Shown here one piece after another: positions 1 through 9,229 of a stretch of DNA of 64,000 bases. The DNA comes from Pseudomonas asuensis (GTDB taxonomy: Bacteria; Pseudomonadota; Gammaproteobacteria; Pseudomonadales; Pseudomonadaceae), in NCBI RefSeq assembly GCF_014646755.1, contig NZ_BMNW01000009.1, forward strand, positions 62,001 to 126,000, written 5' to 3'. The notes beneath the pieces were generated by a model. The model worked only from the letters and a program-made list of their open reading frames with translations, ran no database searches and had not been told where the DNA came from. The translations under genes and the position numbers were made by a program. Position 1 is the stretch's first letter. Every line of letters begins with the position of its first letter.

Positions 1-384
1 AACGGCACCATCCTTACGCCGTTTGGGATGCGTGGTATTCAACCCAATGACCAGCAAATTCTCATCTTCGTACACCGGCTCAAGATCATTCCCGAAATGA
101 CGCTTGTAGTTGGCATAGGGCGAGAGGAAGCGGGCAAAGATGTTATAGAGCGGGATGTCGTGATTCCCCGGTATCACTAGCGTGGCGGGGATGCCGTATT
201 TCTCAAGACGCTGCACATAGGCTTGCCCGGCTTCGAATTGCTTATCTCGTGCTCGCTGTGTGATATCTCCGGAAAGAATGAGCAAGTCAGCGCCATGTTC
301 GCGCACATGATCTTCCAGAGCGTCGAGTACGGATTGTTGCTCGGTGCCGAAGTGGGTATCGGAGATTTGCAGGATAGTTGTCAT
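1..384 (-). CDS. Metallophosphoesterase, N-terminal part (cut by window edge)
   Basis: This is the first 128 codons of a calcineurin-like phosphoesterase; the gene runs off the left edge. Visible metal-binding motifs are D9-T-H11 right after the first beta strand, G39-D40 in LSGDIT, and G73-N-H75-D76. These are the family's first metal ligands, and the remaining histidine motifs would lie outside the window. The family hydrolyses phosphomono- or diesters with two metal ions; the substrate cannot be told from this part. CpdA-like cyclic-nucleotide phosphodiesterases and DNA-repair exonuclease-like proteins share this start. The ATG at 384 is the only sensible start and begins directly with the TTILQISDTH strand. 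It is transcribed away from the Mrr-like gene across a 460-base gap. Confidence 0.85.
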   Translation of the reverse strand, partial: MTTILQISDTHFGTEQQSVLDALEDHVREHGADLLILSGDITQRARDKQFEAGQAYVQRLEKYGIPATLVIPGNHDIPLYNIFARFLSPYANYKRHFGNDLEPVYEDENLLVIGLNTTHPKRRKDGAV

Positions 385-844
385 GAGAAATGCGTACTGT
401 CAGTGTGAAGTTACGACGCTAATGTGCGACGAGAATTCGATTGTTCGGCCTGATAACGGTTAAGGGGGTGATACGCGTTGGGATAACCTGGCTGCATCAA
501 TGCTTTAAGTGCCAGGTTTTTTCGATAAACCGTATCAACTGCATTATCGATGAAAAGCGACATCTGATGTCCGCTCATATGTATCAGGAAAAAATATGTG
601 ATGCTTTTATCTAAGAAAATGCTAAAGATTTCTCATCGTTGAGTAGAAATCCATCTCCAACGCTTGCCGTCATTCAGGATTGGCACTACTTCATAATTTC
701 CGACTTGTAACATATCACGGGCGTTTTGGACGTCATCGCTTCCCGGATTTTGGTCTGGTTACAAACTTGATTACTGATTTTTCACCAGAATGTGCAGTTG
801 CTTCTTAAAGCGAGGCGTCTGCAGGTTAACGGAAGCGCACTGCT
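385..844. other. Intergenic region between two divergent genes
   Basis: This 460-base gap should hold the promoters of the phosphoesterase (left) and the Mrr-like gene (right). The only structured element I see is a plus-strand intrinsic terminator at 485-522, listed separately, which has no annotated gene upstream of it. No convincing open reading frame or tRNA is present. Confidence 0.5.
485..522 (+). terminator. Orphan intrinsic terminator
   Basis: An 8-bp perfect stem (AACCTGGC / GCCAGGTT) closes an 18-base loop and runs into six T residues, the form of a plus-strand intrinsic terminator. The nearest gene to the left is on the minus strand, so the terminator has no coding gene to end. 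A short non-coding transcript starting between about 390 and 480 is one explanation. Confidence 0.5.
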
Positions 845-1816
845 ATGAACCAAGCGTGGAAGATCGAAGTAGAGGCGCGCGCGCTGTATGAGGCCTTGCG
901 CCGTGGTGTCATTGCATTGGGTTGGCCCAAGCTAGGCGATCTACGTGCTTATCCCGATGAAAAAGCAATCAAGATCAAACTTTCCGAATATACGCCTCAG
1001 CATAAAGAGTCGATGCTGGACACATGGGCATCTGCTCTCAAAACACTGACCCATGACATCAAGGTAGGCGATGCTGTAGTGGTGTATGACCACAAGACGC
1101 GTCAATACTGGTTGGGACACGTCACGGGTGGATATAGCTATGATCCGCTTGAATGTGAGGAATGGCCTAACCTGAGACAAGTCCAATGGTATGCACAGAT
1201 TCCCCGTTCGCAGCTCAGCGTCAAGGCACGTAATGCATTGGGTGCGGTGCAGAGTTGTCAGCTACGCCAGGAAATCTGGCAGCAACTTGATTCGCTTAGC
1301 CGAGGCGACTTTCAGCCTGGCGAGCAAGAGGCGCAAAGTATCTTGAGTGCCCGTCAGGATATGGAGACGCAGGCCCGCGAATTGATCGCTGACCGAATCG
1401 ACTGCCTCTCTGAGGCGCAGATCATTCAGCTGGTAGCCGGTCTGGTGCGCGCCATGGGGTTTGTCACGAAACAGCCTCATCCGTCCAATAGCGGTTTGGC
1501 TGTCGAGGCCTCTCTAGATGGTTTGGGACTGCACCCACCCCATGTAAAGGTCCGGGTTGAGCATCGCCAAGGTGTGGTAAATGGTGAGGTATTGCGCGAA
1601 CTCCTGGACTGCCTGAAGGCCGGCGACAAGGGTATCTTTGTCAGCACATGCGGCTTCAATCAGGAGGCTACCTATGAAGCTGAGCGTGCCGATCATTTAG
1701 TGGCATTGATGGATATGGACCAGCTCGTCGATATACTGCTGGTGCACTATGAATCCCTGGATCTGGAGCTGAAGTCAATGATCCCACTGACGCGGATCTA
1801 CTGGCCAGCATCCTGA
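845..1816 (+). CDS. Mrr-like restriction endonuclease family protein, catalytic residues degenerate
   Basis: A 323-residue protein with two parts. Residues about 5-120 resemble the PUA/EVE-like N-terminal domain seen in restriction-system proteins (GVIALGW at 21-27, then IKVGDAVVVY and a WLGHVTGGYSY strand). Residues about 185-300 match the Mrr-type PD-(D/E)XK fold: a helix ending in RAMGF, then LGLHPPHVKV and GIFVSTCGF. In active Mrr proteins this domain carries an Asp in a GGxD turn and a QxK motif. Here the aligned positions read Ala219 and Arg237-Val-Glu239, so the nuclease site appears lost. It could be a modified-DNA binder without cutting activity, or a diverged enzyme. It stands alone, with no methyltransferase partner nearby. 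The alignment is by eye. Confidence 0.65.
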   Translation: MNQAWKIEVEARALYEALRRGVIALGWPKLGDLRAYPDEKAIKIKLSEYTPQHKESMLDTWASALKTLTHDIKVGDAVVVYDHKTRQYWLGHVTGGYSYDPLECEEWPNLRQVQWYAQIPRSQLSVKARNALGAVQSCQLRQEIWQQLDSLSRGDFQPGEQEAQSILSARQDMETQARELIADRIDCLSEAQIIQLVAGLVRAMGFVTKQPHPSNSGLAVEASLDGLGLHPPHVKVRVEHRQGVVNGEVLRELLDCLKAGDKGIFVSTCGFNQEATYEAERADHLVALMDMDQLVDILLVHYESLDLELKSMIPLTRIYWPAS

Positions 1817-1829
1817 CTAAGGCGAAAAT

Positions 1830-1861
1830 AAAAAAGCCCCAGCATTTAGCCGGGGCTTTTT
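1830..1861. terminator. Bidirectional intrinsic terminator
   Basis: Ten-base arms AAAAAGCCCC / GGGGCTTTTT enclose an 11-base loop, with A-tract and T-tract on either side. It lies between the convergent Mrr-like gene and yggL and can serve both. Confidence 0.85.
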
Positions 1862-1873
1862 CACAATGACCTA

Positions 1874-2239
1874 TTAATCTTCAAAGTGCCAGGCATCATA
1901 GAGTTCGCTGGCAGAGGCGGTTGCCACTTCCTTGCGTGCCTTGAGCCAGTCAGTCAGGGCTTGGCGATCTTCTTCAGTGGGCGAGCCGTAACGCTTGTTC
2001 GCCATGATGGTGCCTTCGATCCACGTTTCGCCGAAGCCGCCCATGTAGTCCAGGTTGAGAGACTCGACGTAATCAACGAAATCGCTCAGCAGCGCTTCAA
2101 GCGCTTCTTCTTCAAGGGATTCTTTGAAATCAGCCTTGAGTTCAAACGCTAGCTCCTGGAATTCGCCCAGGTAAAGCTTTTTGCGGATACGGCGCTTCAT
2201 GCGGCTGAGACGGGGATCGTTGGCAGTGGATTCAGACAT
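1874..2239 (-). CDS. yggL: YggL family 50S ribosome-binding protein
   Basis: A 121-residue protein matching the YggL (DUF469) family. Typical features are the basic N-terminal stretch RMKRRIRKKLYLGEFQELAF, an acidic middle, the GGFGETWIEG loop and the C-terminal ELYDAWHFED. The family is small, cytosolic and associates with the large ribosomal subunit; its exact role is not settled. The length is close to that of other YggL proteins. The start ATG at 2239 has a GGTCTCTCT-type purine-rich complement upstream (AGAG). It is monocistronic, converging on the Mrr-like gene and divergent from the cobalamin operon leader. Confidence 0.85.
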   Translation of the reverse strand: MSESTANDPRLSRMKRRIRKKLYLGEFQELAFELKADFKESLEEEALEALLSDFVDYVESLNLDYMGGFGETWIEGTIMANKRYGSPTEEDRQALTDWLKARKEVATASASELYDAWHFED

Positions 2240-2451
2240 AGAGAGACCTGTAGCTCGATAACTTCATGGCCAGCCAAAGTAAATGACTGGATGGAAAGCG
2301 GCGCATTATCACCACCTTAGGCCAGCATGGCTATCGAATATGATAGTCCGGTGACGAGAAGGAGAAATGAATTCGTCGTTCCGGCAGGTATTTCAGGATA
2401 AAGATTTATCCTATTTGCCATGACTTTCGTTGACGCTCCCAGGGCTTGCCC

Positions 2452-2645
2452 GTAACCTGCGCGTCTGCTTGAGGTGCCTCGTGACGTGGGTCGACGAGGT
2501 GAAACAGGGAAGCCGGTAATAAGCCGGCGCTGCCCCCGCAACGGTAGGTGAGTTGAACGTCGCACAGGCCACTGGACAGCCGTCTGGGAAGGCGCGACGG
2601 AGGAGTTTTCCGCTCACAAGCCCGGAGACCGGCCTCAGGCGTTAC
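2452..2645 (+). ncRNA. Cobalamin (AdoCbl-type) riboswitch
   Basis: The leader of the cob operon holds a class I cobalamin riboswitch. The closing P1 helix can form from GTAACCTG at 2452-2459 with CAGGCGTTAC at 2636-2645. The B12 box lies at about 2506-2548, with the conserved run GCTGCCCCCGCAAC. The further landmarks CTGGGAAGGCG (about 2584) and AAGCCCGGAGACC (about 2619) are also present. In this family, adenosylcobalamin binding turns off the downstream genes, which here are ten cobalamin biosynthesis genes. About 123 bases separate the aptamer from the cobO start. They contain an imperfect hairpin near 2671-2697 with no U-tract, so the switch mechanism (translation or Rho-type termination) is not evident. 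Confidence 0.93.
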
Positions 2646-2768
2646 ACGGCAATGCGGAGGGCATTGATCGTCGCACACCGCTAATGGCGTGGTGCGTCGT
2701 TGCCTCGTCTGTATCCTTGCGGATCAGATCTTTCCGTTCGCCTCAGCCCTTGCCTGAAGGAGAGCGTC

Positions 2769-3410
2769 ATGAGTGATACCCCTGAACTCCCAAATTCTTT
2801 GCCGTCTGATGAGGCGCGCGATGAGCGCCACCGTGAGCGTATGGTGCGCAAAAAAGCTGTCATGGATGAGCGCATTGCTAATGCCCAGGATGAGCGTGGT
2901 TTGTTGCTGGTGCATACCGGTATCGGCAAGGGCAAAAGCAGCTCTGCCTTTGGCATGGTTGCCCGCGCGTTGGGTCATGGACTAAAGGTAGGCGTTGTAC
3001 AGTTCATCAAGGGGCGCGTCAGTACAGGCGAGCAGCTGTTCTTCCAACGTTTCCCGGAAGAGGTCCGTTATCACGTGATGGGCCAGGGATTTACATGGGA
3101 AACACAGGATCGCCAGCAGGATATAGAACGTGCTGCCAAGGCTTGGGAAGTGGCTATTGAACTCTTGAATGATCCTGAAATAGCACTTGTAGTGCTTGAT
3201 GAGCTGAACATTGCGTTCAAGCATGGCTACTTGAGTGTTGAAAAAGTGCTGGCAGACATCAAGGCTCGCCCTGTATCCCAGCATGTTGTGGTGACAGGCC
3301 GTGGTGCTCCACAGGCACTGATTGATGCGGCGGATACCGTGAGCGAGATGGGCTTGGTCAAGCATGCCTTCCAAAGTGGCATTCGCGCCCAGAAAGGAAT
3401 CGAATTTTGA
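2769..3410 (+). CDS. cobO: Cob(I)yrinic acid a,c-diamide adenosyltransferase
   Basis: A 213-residue CobO/BtuR-type ATP:corrinoid adenosyltransferase, which transfers the 5'-deoxyadenosyl group of ATP to reduced cobalt of corrinoids in the cytosol. The P-loop variant GIGKGKSS is at residues 51-58 and the conserved VLDELN strand at 142-147. The chosen ATG at 2769 follows a clear GAAGGAG ribosome-binding site; a longer in-frame extension to 2700 would run into the riboswitch leader and lacks a site. It is the first gene of the operon and overlaps cobB by four bases. Length and motifs are normal for the family. Confidence 0.95.
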   Translation: MSDTPELPNSLPSDEARDERHRERMVRKKAVMDERIANAQDERGLLLVHTGIGKGKSSSAFGMVARALGHGLKVGVVQFIKGRVSTGEQLFFQRFPEEVRYHVMGQGFTWETQDRQQDIERAAKAWEVAIELLNDPEIALVVLDELNIAFKHGYLSVEKVLADIKARPVSQHVVVTGRGAPQALIDAADTVSEMGLVKHAFQSGIRAQKGIEF

Positions 3411-4708
3411 GTGTGTATGAAAATCGTCAGTGCCCGGCGCTTCTGATCGCCGCGCCAGCTTCTGGCCAGGGCAAGACCAGCGTGACGGCAGCTTTGGCAC
3501 GCCTGCATGTCAGGCAGGGCCGCAAGGTTCGCGTATTCAAATGCGGCCCGGACTTTCTCGATCCGATGATTCTGGCTCGCGCAAGCGGTGCGCCGGTTTA
3601 TCAGCTCGATCTGTGGATGGTAGGCGAAGAACAGAGCCGTCGACTGCTATGGGAGGCGGCGGGCGAGGCTGACTTGATCCTTATCGAAGGCGTCATGGGG
3701 CTGTTCGATGGTACGCCCTCCAGTGCCGATCTGGCACGCCGCTTCAATGTGCCAGTGCTGGGTGTCATTGAAGCGACAGGCATGGCGCAGACATTTGGCG
3801 CCCTGGCTTATGGATTGGCGCATTATCAGGCGGACCTGCCTTTTGCGGGTGTGTTGGCTAATCGGGGCTCCAGTGCACGACAGACCGAGTTGCTCAAGGC
3901 TAGTCTCCCAAACAATATGCGTTGGTTTGGTGCCTTGCCGCGTAACTCAGGTATTGAATTGCCGAGCCGGCACCTTGGGTTAATCCAGGCAGATGAACTG
4001 ACGGACCTAGATGCGCGTCTGGACGCTGCAGCAGACGCCATTGCAGCCAGTGCTGATACATCGTTGCCCGCGCCTGTGTTATTCCACGCGCCTATGCAAG
4101 CCAAGGTCGAACCATTGTTGGCCGACGTACGCATTGGGGTTGCGCGAGACGCTGCCTTATCCTTTCTCTATCAAGCGAACCTTGAACTCCTGAGCGCCAT
4201 GGGTGCTGAGATTCGGTATTTCTCAGTGTTGCAGGATCAGCAGTTACCGGAGGTTGACAGCCTTTATCTACCTGGTGGTTATCCTGAATTACATATCCAG
4301 ACGCTGTCTGGAAATGTTGCGATGCAGGCTGCTATCCGAGCGCATCATGCTGCTGGAAAGCCCATTCTGGCAGAATGCGGCGGAATGCTTTATCTCCTGG
4401 AGCGCCTGGCCGACAAGACGGGCGAGCAAGGCGAGATGGTCGGCCTTCTGCAAGGAGAGGCTACATTGCAACCACGCCTAACGGCACTGGCCCTGCAAAG
4501 CGTTGCCTTTGATAGCGGTACGTTACGGGGGCATACCTATCATCATTCCTCACTGGAGTCTTCGCTGGTGCCAACATTGCGTGGTGTCTGCCCCAATGGC
4601 AAGGCAACGGCAGAGTCAGTATTCCAGCAGGGGCGTCTGACAGCCAGCTACATCCACTTCTATATGCCATCCGCACCTGAAGCGGCCGCTGCCTTGCTAA
4701 AGCCATGA
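3407..4708 (+). CDS. cobB: Cobyrinic/hydrogenobyrinic acid a,c-diamide synthase
   Basis: A 433-residue glutamine amidotransferase that amidates the a and c carboxylates of the corrin ring using ATP and glutamine. The N-terminal dethiobiotin-synthetase-like domain has the P-loop PASGQGKTSV at 16-25. The C-terminal class I amidotransferase domain has its nucleophile in ECGGMLYL (Cys324) and late histidines in the GHTYHHSSLE stretch. I place the start at the TTG at 3407, which forms a TTGA overlap with the cobO stop; a GTG at 3413 is an alternative. In organisms using the aerobic route the substrate is hydrogenobyrinic acid; in the anaerobic route it is cobyrinic acid. The window does not decide between them. 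Confidence 0.94.
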   Translation: MSVYENRQCPALLIAAPASGQGKTSVTAALARLHVRQGRKVRVFKCGPDFLDPMILARASGAPVYQLDLWMVGEEQSRRLLWEAAGEADLILIEGVMGLFDGTPSSADLARRFNVPVLGVIEATGMAQTFGALAYGLAHYQADLPFAGVLANRGSSARQTELLKASLPNNMRWFGALPRNSGIELPSRHLGLIQADELTDLDARLDAAADAIAASADTSLPAPVLFHAPMQAKVEPLLADVRIGVARDAALSFLYQANLELLSAMGAEIRYFSVLQDQQLPEVDSLYLPGGYPELHIQTLSGNVAMQAAIRAHHAAGKPILAECGGMLYLLERLADKTGEQGEMVGLLQGEATLQPRLTALALQSVAFDSGTLRGHTYHHSSLESSLVPTLRGVCPNGKATAESVFQQGRLTASYIHFYMPSAPEAAAALLKP

Positions 4709-5370
4709 ATCCTCACGCCTTTACTTCAGCCGAGCAGAAGGGCGTCTATCGCGCCATTGCCGAGCGCCGGGACATGCGCCATTTCAGCGGCGGTCATATA
4801 CCGGAAGACCAGCTGCGCCGGTTGTTAAGCGCTGCTCACCAGGCCCCTAGTGTGGGCCTCATGCAGCCTTGGCGCTTTATGCGGATCACTGACATGGCGC
4901 TGCGTACTGAGCTGTACCGATTAGTCGATTCCGAGCGTATCTGTACGGCTGAGGCACTGGGCGAGCGCAGTGATGAATTCATGCGCTTAAAAGTGGAAGG
5001 CATAAAGGAGTGTGCCGAGCTTTTGGTCGCAGCCCTCATGGACGGCCGTGAAGTCCATGTCTTTGGACGGCGTACCATGCCGGAAATGGATGTGGCCTCG
5101 TTGTCCTGCGCCATTCAAAACCTATGGCTGGCAGCGCGTGCCGAGGGGCTTGGGATGGGGTGGGTTTCACTTTTCGATCCTATTGCCGTGGCTGAGTTGC
5201 TGGGCATGCCAGAGGGCAGTAAGCCACTGGCTATCTTGTGCCTGGGGCCTGTAGAGGCGTTTTATAACCAACCTATGCTGGTTGAGGAAGGCTGGCGAAC
5301 GCCGCGCCCGCTCGATGAGCTTGTATTCGAAAACCGCTGGGGTTTTGCCAAGGAGAGTGAAAAGACATGA
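4705..5370 (+). CDS. bluB: 5,6-dimethylbenzimidazole synthase
   Basis: A 221-residue flavoprotein of the BluB branch of the nitroreductase fold. BluB consumes FMNH2 and oxygen to make 5,6-dimethylbenzimidazole, the lower ligand of cobalamin. Visible features are the [11 protein letters not shown] start and the [14 protein letters not shown] segment (about 49-62), which contacts flavin in the family, plus the [12 protein letters not shown] stretch near 155. The start overlaps the cobB stop as ATGA. Its location inside the operon indicates that the organism makes its own lower ligand under aerobic conditions and couples that to corrinoid supply. Length is standard. Confidence 0.93.
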   Translation: MNPHAFTSAEQKGVYRAIAERRDMRHFSGGHIPEDQLRRLLSAAHQAPSVGLMQPWRFMRITDMALRTELYRLVDSERICTAEALGERSDEFMRLKVEGIKECAELLVAALMDGREVHVFGRRTMPEMDVASLSCAIQNLWLAARAEGLGMGWVSLFDPIAVAELLGMPEGSKPLAILCLGPVEAFYNQPMLVEEGWRTPRPLDELVFENRWGFAKESEKT

Positions 5371-6275
5371 TTCTGGCCCTGACCACCTTTTTAGGTGTGT
5401 TGCTGGATACAGTGCTGGGCGAGCCACGACGCTGGCACCCCTTGGTAGGATTTGGCCGTTGGGCCAGCGCGCTGGAGCGTCGTTTCAATCCGGGCGGAGG
5501 AGGTTGGCGTAGCCACGGCCTGACGGCTTGGTGTATAGCAGTACTGCCGTGGATCATTCTGGTTACCTTGCTTGATCAGATTCCTTACCTAGGCTGGCTG
5601 GTCGAGGCGCTGGCCTTGTATTTTGCGCTGGGCCTCAAAAGCCTGGGCGAGCATGCCAAGCCGATTGCCCTTGCCCTACGGCGCAATAATCTGGAAGAGG
5701 CGCGTCGCCGTGTCGGGTATGTAGTCAGTCGCGAGACCTCTGAGCTTGATGAGGAGGCCGTGGCGCGGGCCGGTACGGAGTCTGTATTGGAAAACGGAAG
5801 CGACGCGGTATTTGCAGCATTATTCTGGTTTGTTCTCCTAGGTGCTCCTGGCGTAGTTTTATACCGACTGGCCAATACGCTGGATGCTATGTGGGGGTAC
5901 CGTAATGCCCGCTTTGAGCGCTTTGGCTGGGCTGCTGCGCGTATTGATGATGTGCTTAATTATGTGCCAGCCCGGCTGGTTGCGCTAACGTACGCCTTGT
6001 TGGGTAATTTTGGCTCTGCTCTGCATTGCTGGCGCACACAGGCGCCCCGTTGGGACAGCCCTAACGCAGGGCCGGTCATGGCAGCAGGTGCCGGTGCGCT
6101 GGGTGTGGCCCTGGGAGGCGCGGCACGCTATCACGGGGAGCTGCATGATCGCCCCGTTCTAGGGCTCGGCCCCGCACCCACAGCGCATAGCGTCGATATG
6201 GCGCTACTGTTGGTTCGCCGGGGCGTCATGCTGTGGGTCGGCCTTATCATAATAGGGGGCTTGATCAGTGCTTGA
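5367..6275 (+). CDS. cobD: Adenosylcobinamide-phosphate synthase (CobD/CbiB)
   Basis: A 302-residue integral membrane protein of the CobD/CbiB family, which attaches (R)-1-aminopropan-2-ol (or its phosphate) to the f-propionate of adenosylcobyric acid. Several hydrophobic segments are visible (around residues 1-15, 55-90, 145-170 and 285-302). Family signatures include the early [15 protein letters not shown], the [14 protein letters not shown] segment, [13 protein letters not shown] and a late [15 protein letters not shown]. Its start overlaps bluB by four bases and its stop overlaps cobC by eight. It works directly with cobC, which supplies the aminopropanol phosphate. Confidence 0.94.
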   Translation: MILALTTFLGVLLDTVLGEPRRWHPLVGFGRWASALERRFNPGGGGWRSHGLTAWCIAVLPWIILVTLLDQIPYLGWLVEALALYFALGLKSLGEHAKPIALALRRNNLEEARRRVGYVVSRETSELDEEAVARAGTESVLENGSDAVFAALFWFVLLGAPGVVLYRLANTLDAMWGYRNARFERFGWAAARIDDVLNYVPARLVALTYALLGNFGSALHCWRTQAPRWDSPNAGPVMAAGAGALGVALGGAARYHGELHDRPVLGLGPAPTAHSVDMALLLVRRGVMLWVGLIIIGGLISA

Positions 6276-7257
6276 GCATGGCGGTCGTTTGCGCAATGCA
6301 GCGCAGCGCTATGGCATCCCGCTAGAGGACTGGCTTGATCTGTCGACCGGGCTTGCGCCTACACCCTGGGCAATACCCCACGTGCCGCTCTCGGCATGGG
6401 CGCGTCTACCTGAGACAAACGATGGTCTGGAACAGGCTGCTGCTCACTACTACGGCGCTCCAAATGTATTGCCTGTGGCGGGTTCCCAGGCCGTTATACA
6501 GGCGCTGCCCACTCTGCGGCCCACCGGCCGGGTTGGGGTGTTGTCACCTTGCTACGCCGAACATGAGCGTGCCTGGACGCGAGCCGGGCATAGTGTTACT
6601 CCCATGCGGCTCGACGATGTAGACGCAGCGCTGGATACGCTTGACGTTCTGGTGTTGGTCAACCCGAACAATCCGACCGGGCACCTCTTTAAGCCTGAAC
6701 AGTTGCTTCGCTGGCATGCCAGCCTAGCCCGTCGAGGGGGCTGGCTCGTAGTGGATGAAGCGTTCATGGACCTCTTTCCTGCCTACAGTCTGGCACCTGA
6801 GACAAGGCTGCCGGGCTTGATTGTACTGAGATCATTCGGGAAATTTTTCGGCCTTGCCGGGATTCGTCTGGGCTTTGCGGCGGCGGAGAAAAAACTGCTT
6901 GATCAGTTAGAGGATATTCTTGGGCCCTGGGCGGTAAGCGGCCCAGCCCGGGCTGTCGCACGTGGCATCCTGCTTGATGTGAGCGGGCATGAGCGGCAGC
7001 GCACCGCGCTTACAGCCGCCGGATTGCGCCTGGCAGATCTACTCACAGCCCACGGTTTAGCACCGAATGGCGGCTGCGGCCTGTTTCAGTGGCTGGCTCG
7101 CGCGGACGCGGGGGCTATTCATGAGTTCCTGGCAAGACGTGCAATCCTTACGCGGTTTTTTCCGGCCATACCCGGTATTCGCTTTGGCCTTTCCGGTGAC
7201 GAGGCGGAGTGGGAACGGCTTGCCCAGGCCCTGCAGGAATACAAGGATTCCTTATGA
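6268..7257 (+). CDS. cobC: L-threonine-O-3-phosphate decarboxylase (PLP)
   Basis: A 329-residue fold-type I PLP enzyme related to histidinol-phosphate aminotransferase. The CobC (Salmonella CobD) enzyme decarboxylates threonine phosphate to aminopropanol phosphate for the nucleotide loop. The PLP-binding lysine is Lys192 in [24 protein letters not shown] and VVDEAFMD are the usual cofactor-contacting motifs. The start is a GTG at 6268 that overlaps the end of cobD by eight bases; the first conserved segment, [15 protein letters not shown], follows at once. This gene should not be confused with the phosphatase also called cobC elsewhere, which is present at 10278. Confidence 0.93.
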   Translation: MLEHGGRLRNAAQRYGIPLEDWLDLSTGLAPTPWAIPHVPLSAWARLPETNDGLEQAAAHYYGAPNVLPVAGSQAVIQALPTLRPTGRVGVLSPCYAEHERAWTRAGHSVTPMRLDDVDAALDTLDVLVLVNPNNPTGHLFKPEQLLRWHASLARRGGWLVVDEAFMDLFPAYSLAPETRLPGLIVLRSFGKFFGLAGIRLGFAAAEKKLLDQLEDILGPWAVSGPARAVARGILLDVSGHERQRTALTAAGLRLADLLTAHGLAPNGGCGLFQWLARADAGAIHEFLARRAILTRFFPAIPGIRFGLSGDEAEWERLAQALQEYKDSL

Positions 7258-8711
7258 CTACCGTGATGGTGCAAGGCACCACCTCTGATGCAGGCAAGAG
7301 CACGCTGGTGGCGGGCTTATGTCGTTGGTTAAAACGGCAGGGGGTTGCCGTCGTACCATTCAAGCCGCAAAACATGGCGCTTAACAGCGCAGTCACGGCT
7401 GACAATGGTGAAATAGGGCGCGCCCAAGCTGTGCAGGCTCAAGCGTGTGGAGTCGCGCCCCATACCGATATGAATCCGGTGCTGCTAAAGCCCAATACGG
7501 ACGTTGGCGCTCAAGTCATCATTCATGGCCGTGCAGTGGCTACCATGGATGCCAAGGCTTATCACGGCTACAAGCGTATCGCTCGCGAGGCTGTGCTGGA
7601 GTCCCATGCGCGTCTGGCAGGTCGTTACGACGTAGTCATGGTGGAGGGCGCAGGTTCGCCGGCGGAAATTAATCTACGCGAAGGCGACATTGCCAATATG
7701 GGCTTTGCCGAAAGCGTAGATTGCCCGGTTATCCTGGTTGCCGATATCGACCGGGGCGGTGTTTTTGCTCATCTTGTAGGTACGCTGGCGCTCCTGAGCG
7801 AGTCTGAGCAGCAGCGTGTGGCGGGATTCGTGATCAACCGTTTCCGCGGCGATATTGCGTTGCTCAAGCCAGGTCTGGACTGGCTTGAGGCGCGTACTGG
7901 AAAGCCGGTATTGGGCGTCTTGCCTTATTTACACGACTTGCACCTGGAAGCCGAAGATGCCGTCGATACGCGGCAGGTCAGTAAGCGAGACGAGGTTGTT
8001 CGTGTAGTGGTGCCGGTCTTTCCACGCATCAGCAATCACACTGACTTTGATCCGCTACGGCTGCATCCTCAGGTCGAAATCGCGTTCGTGCGGCAAGGCC
8101 AATCGTTACCTCCTTGCGATCTGGTCATTCTCCCAGGCTCGAAAAGTGTGCGGGGTGATCTGGCCTTTATGCGCAAGCAGGGCTGGGACGCTGCTATCCA
8201 GCGGCATCTCCGTTACGGTGGACGTGTGCTGGGCATCTGTGGCGGCTACCAGATGCTGGGCCGTACCGTAAGCGATCCGCTTGGGTTGGAAGGTGAGCCG
8301 GGTGATAGTGCAGGCCTTGATATGCTCGATATGCGCACTGAGTTGGCAGCTGAAAAGCAGCTCAGGAATGTTTCAGGGCATTTGACCATGACCAGATCTG
8401 CTGTGACAGGGTATGAAATTCATGCCGGCGTGACCGAGGGTGCAGCCCTGGAGCGGCCTGCCATTATGCTGGAGGGCGGACGCTGTGACGGAGCACTCAG
8501 TGAGGATGGGCTAATCATGGGGACCTATCTGCATGGGTTATTCGAGTCACCTGAAGCCTGCACAACCTTATTACGTTGGGCTGGCCTGAGCGAGCCCGAA
8601 CGGGTCGACTACCATGCGTTGCGAGAGCGTGATCTTGAGCGGTTGGCGGACCTGATCGATAAGCACCTCGACACCGTAGCGTTGCGAGCCTTGTGTGGAT
8701 TTAACAAATGA
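7254..8711 (+). CDS. cobQ: Cobyric acid synthase
   Basis: A 485-residue amidotransferase that adds four amide groups (b, d, e and g) to adenosylcobyrinic acid a,c-diamide. The N-terminal nucleotide-binding domain starts [11 protein letters not shown] (8-18) and contains [12 protein letters not shown]. The C-terminal class I amidotransferase domain has the nucleophile in [10 protein letters not shown] (Cys329) and a downstream YLHGLFE histidine. The ATG at 7254 overlaps the cobC stop as ATGA and fits the first strand; a longer frame upstream lies wholly within cobC and is not used. Length is as expected. Confidence 0.95.
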   Translation: MTTVMVQGTTSDAGKSTLVAGLCRWLKRQGVAVVPFKPQNMALNSAVTADNGEIGRAQAVQAQACGVAPHTDMNPVLLKPNTDVGAQVIIHGRAVATMDAKAYHGYKRIAREAVLESHARLAGRYDVVMVEGAGSPAEINLREGDIANMGFAESVDCPVILVADIDRGGVFAHLVGTLALLSESEQQRVAGFVINRFRGDIALLKPGLDWLEARTGKPVLGVLPYLHDLHLEAEDAVDTRQVSKRDEVVRVVVPVFPRISNHTDFDPLRLHPQVEIAFVRQGQSLPPCDLVILPGSKSVRGDLAFMRKQGWDAAIQRHLRYGGRVLGICGGYQMLGRTVSDPLGLEGEPGDSAGLDMLDMRTELAAEKQLRNVSGHLTMTRSAVTGYEIHAGVTEGAALERPAIMLEGGRCDGALSEDGLIMGTYLHGLFESPEACTTLLRWAGLSEPERVDYHALRERDLERLADLIDKHLDTVALRALCGFNK

Positions 8712-9229
8712 AGGAACTGATCCTAGGAGGCGCGCGTTCCGGCAAGAGCCGTCTTGCAGAGGGCTTGGCGGCTAACTCGGGCCTGGATGTAACCTATATC
8801 GCTACTGCCCAGGCATGGGATGGCGAAATGCGCTCTCGCATTACGCAACATGCTGACCGCCGACCCGTTGAATGGGGGTTAGTGGAAGAGCCCCTTCAGC
8901 TGGCTTCCGTACTTGGTGCCCACGCATCGCCTGACCGCTGCCTGCTGGTAGATTGCCTGACCCTCTGGCTGACAAATCTCCTGATGGCGGATGATGCCGA
9001 AAAGCTCGCCCGTGAGCGGGCGGCTTTGCTGCAAACGTTACCTGAGTTGCCTGGCCGTATTATCTTGGTTAGTAACGAGACAGGCATGGGCGTAGTGCCG
9101 CTGGGTGAGTTGACTCGGCGCTATGTCGATGAGGCAGGCTGGCTACATCAGGCTTTGGCCCAGCAGTGCGATCGTGTTGTGTTTACTGTGGCAGGTTTGC
9201 CCATGACGCTCAAAGGAGCCCCTCTATGA
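8708..9229 (+). CDS. cobP: Adenosylcobinamide kinase / adenosylcobinamide-phosphate guanylyltransferase
   Basis: A 173-residue bifunctional CobP/CobU enzyme that phosphorylates adenosylcobinamide and then transfers GMP, giving AdoCbi-GDP. The P-loop GGARSGKS is at residues 7-14. The histidine-containing segment ITQHADRRP (about 45-53) carries the residue guanylylated in the family. [12 protein letters not shown] and [12 protein letters not shown] are further signature strands. It overlaps cobQ and cobT by four bases each. It acts between CobD and CobS in the pathway. Confidence 0.95.
   Translation: MKELILGGARSGKSRLAEGLAANSGLDVTYIATAQAWDGEMRSRITQHADRRPVEWGLVEEPLQLASVLGAHASPDRCLLVDCLTLWLTNLLMADDAEKLARERAALLQTLPELPGRIILVSNETGMGVVPLGELTRRYVDEAGWLHQALAQQCDRVVFTVAGLPMTLKGAPL

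Noticed and set aside
2982-3500. A 172-codon frame antisense to cobO and the cobB start
   Set aside because: It overlaps two certain operon genes and has no homology I recognise.
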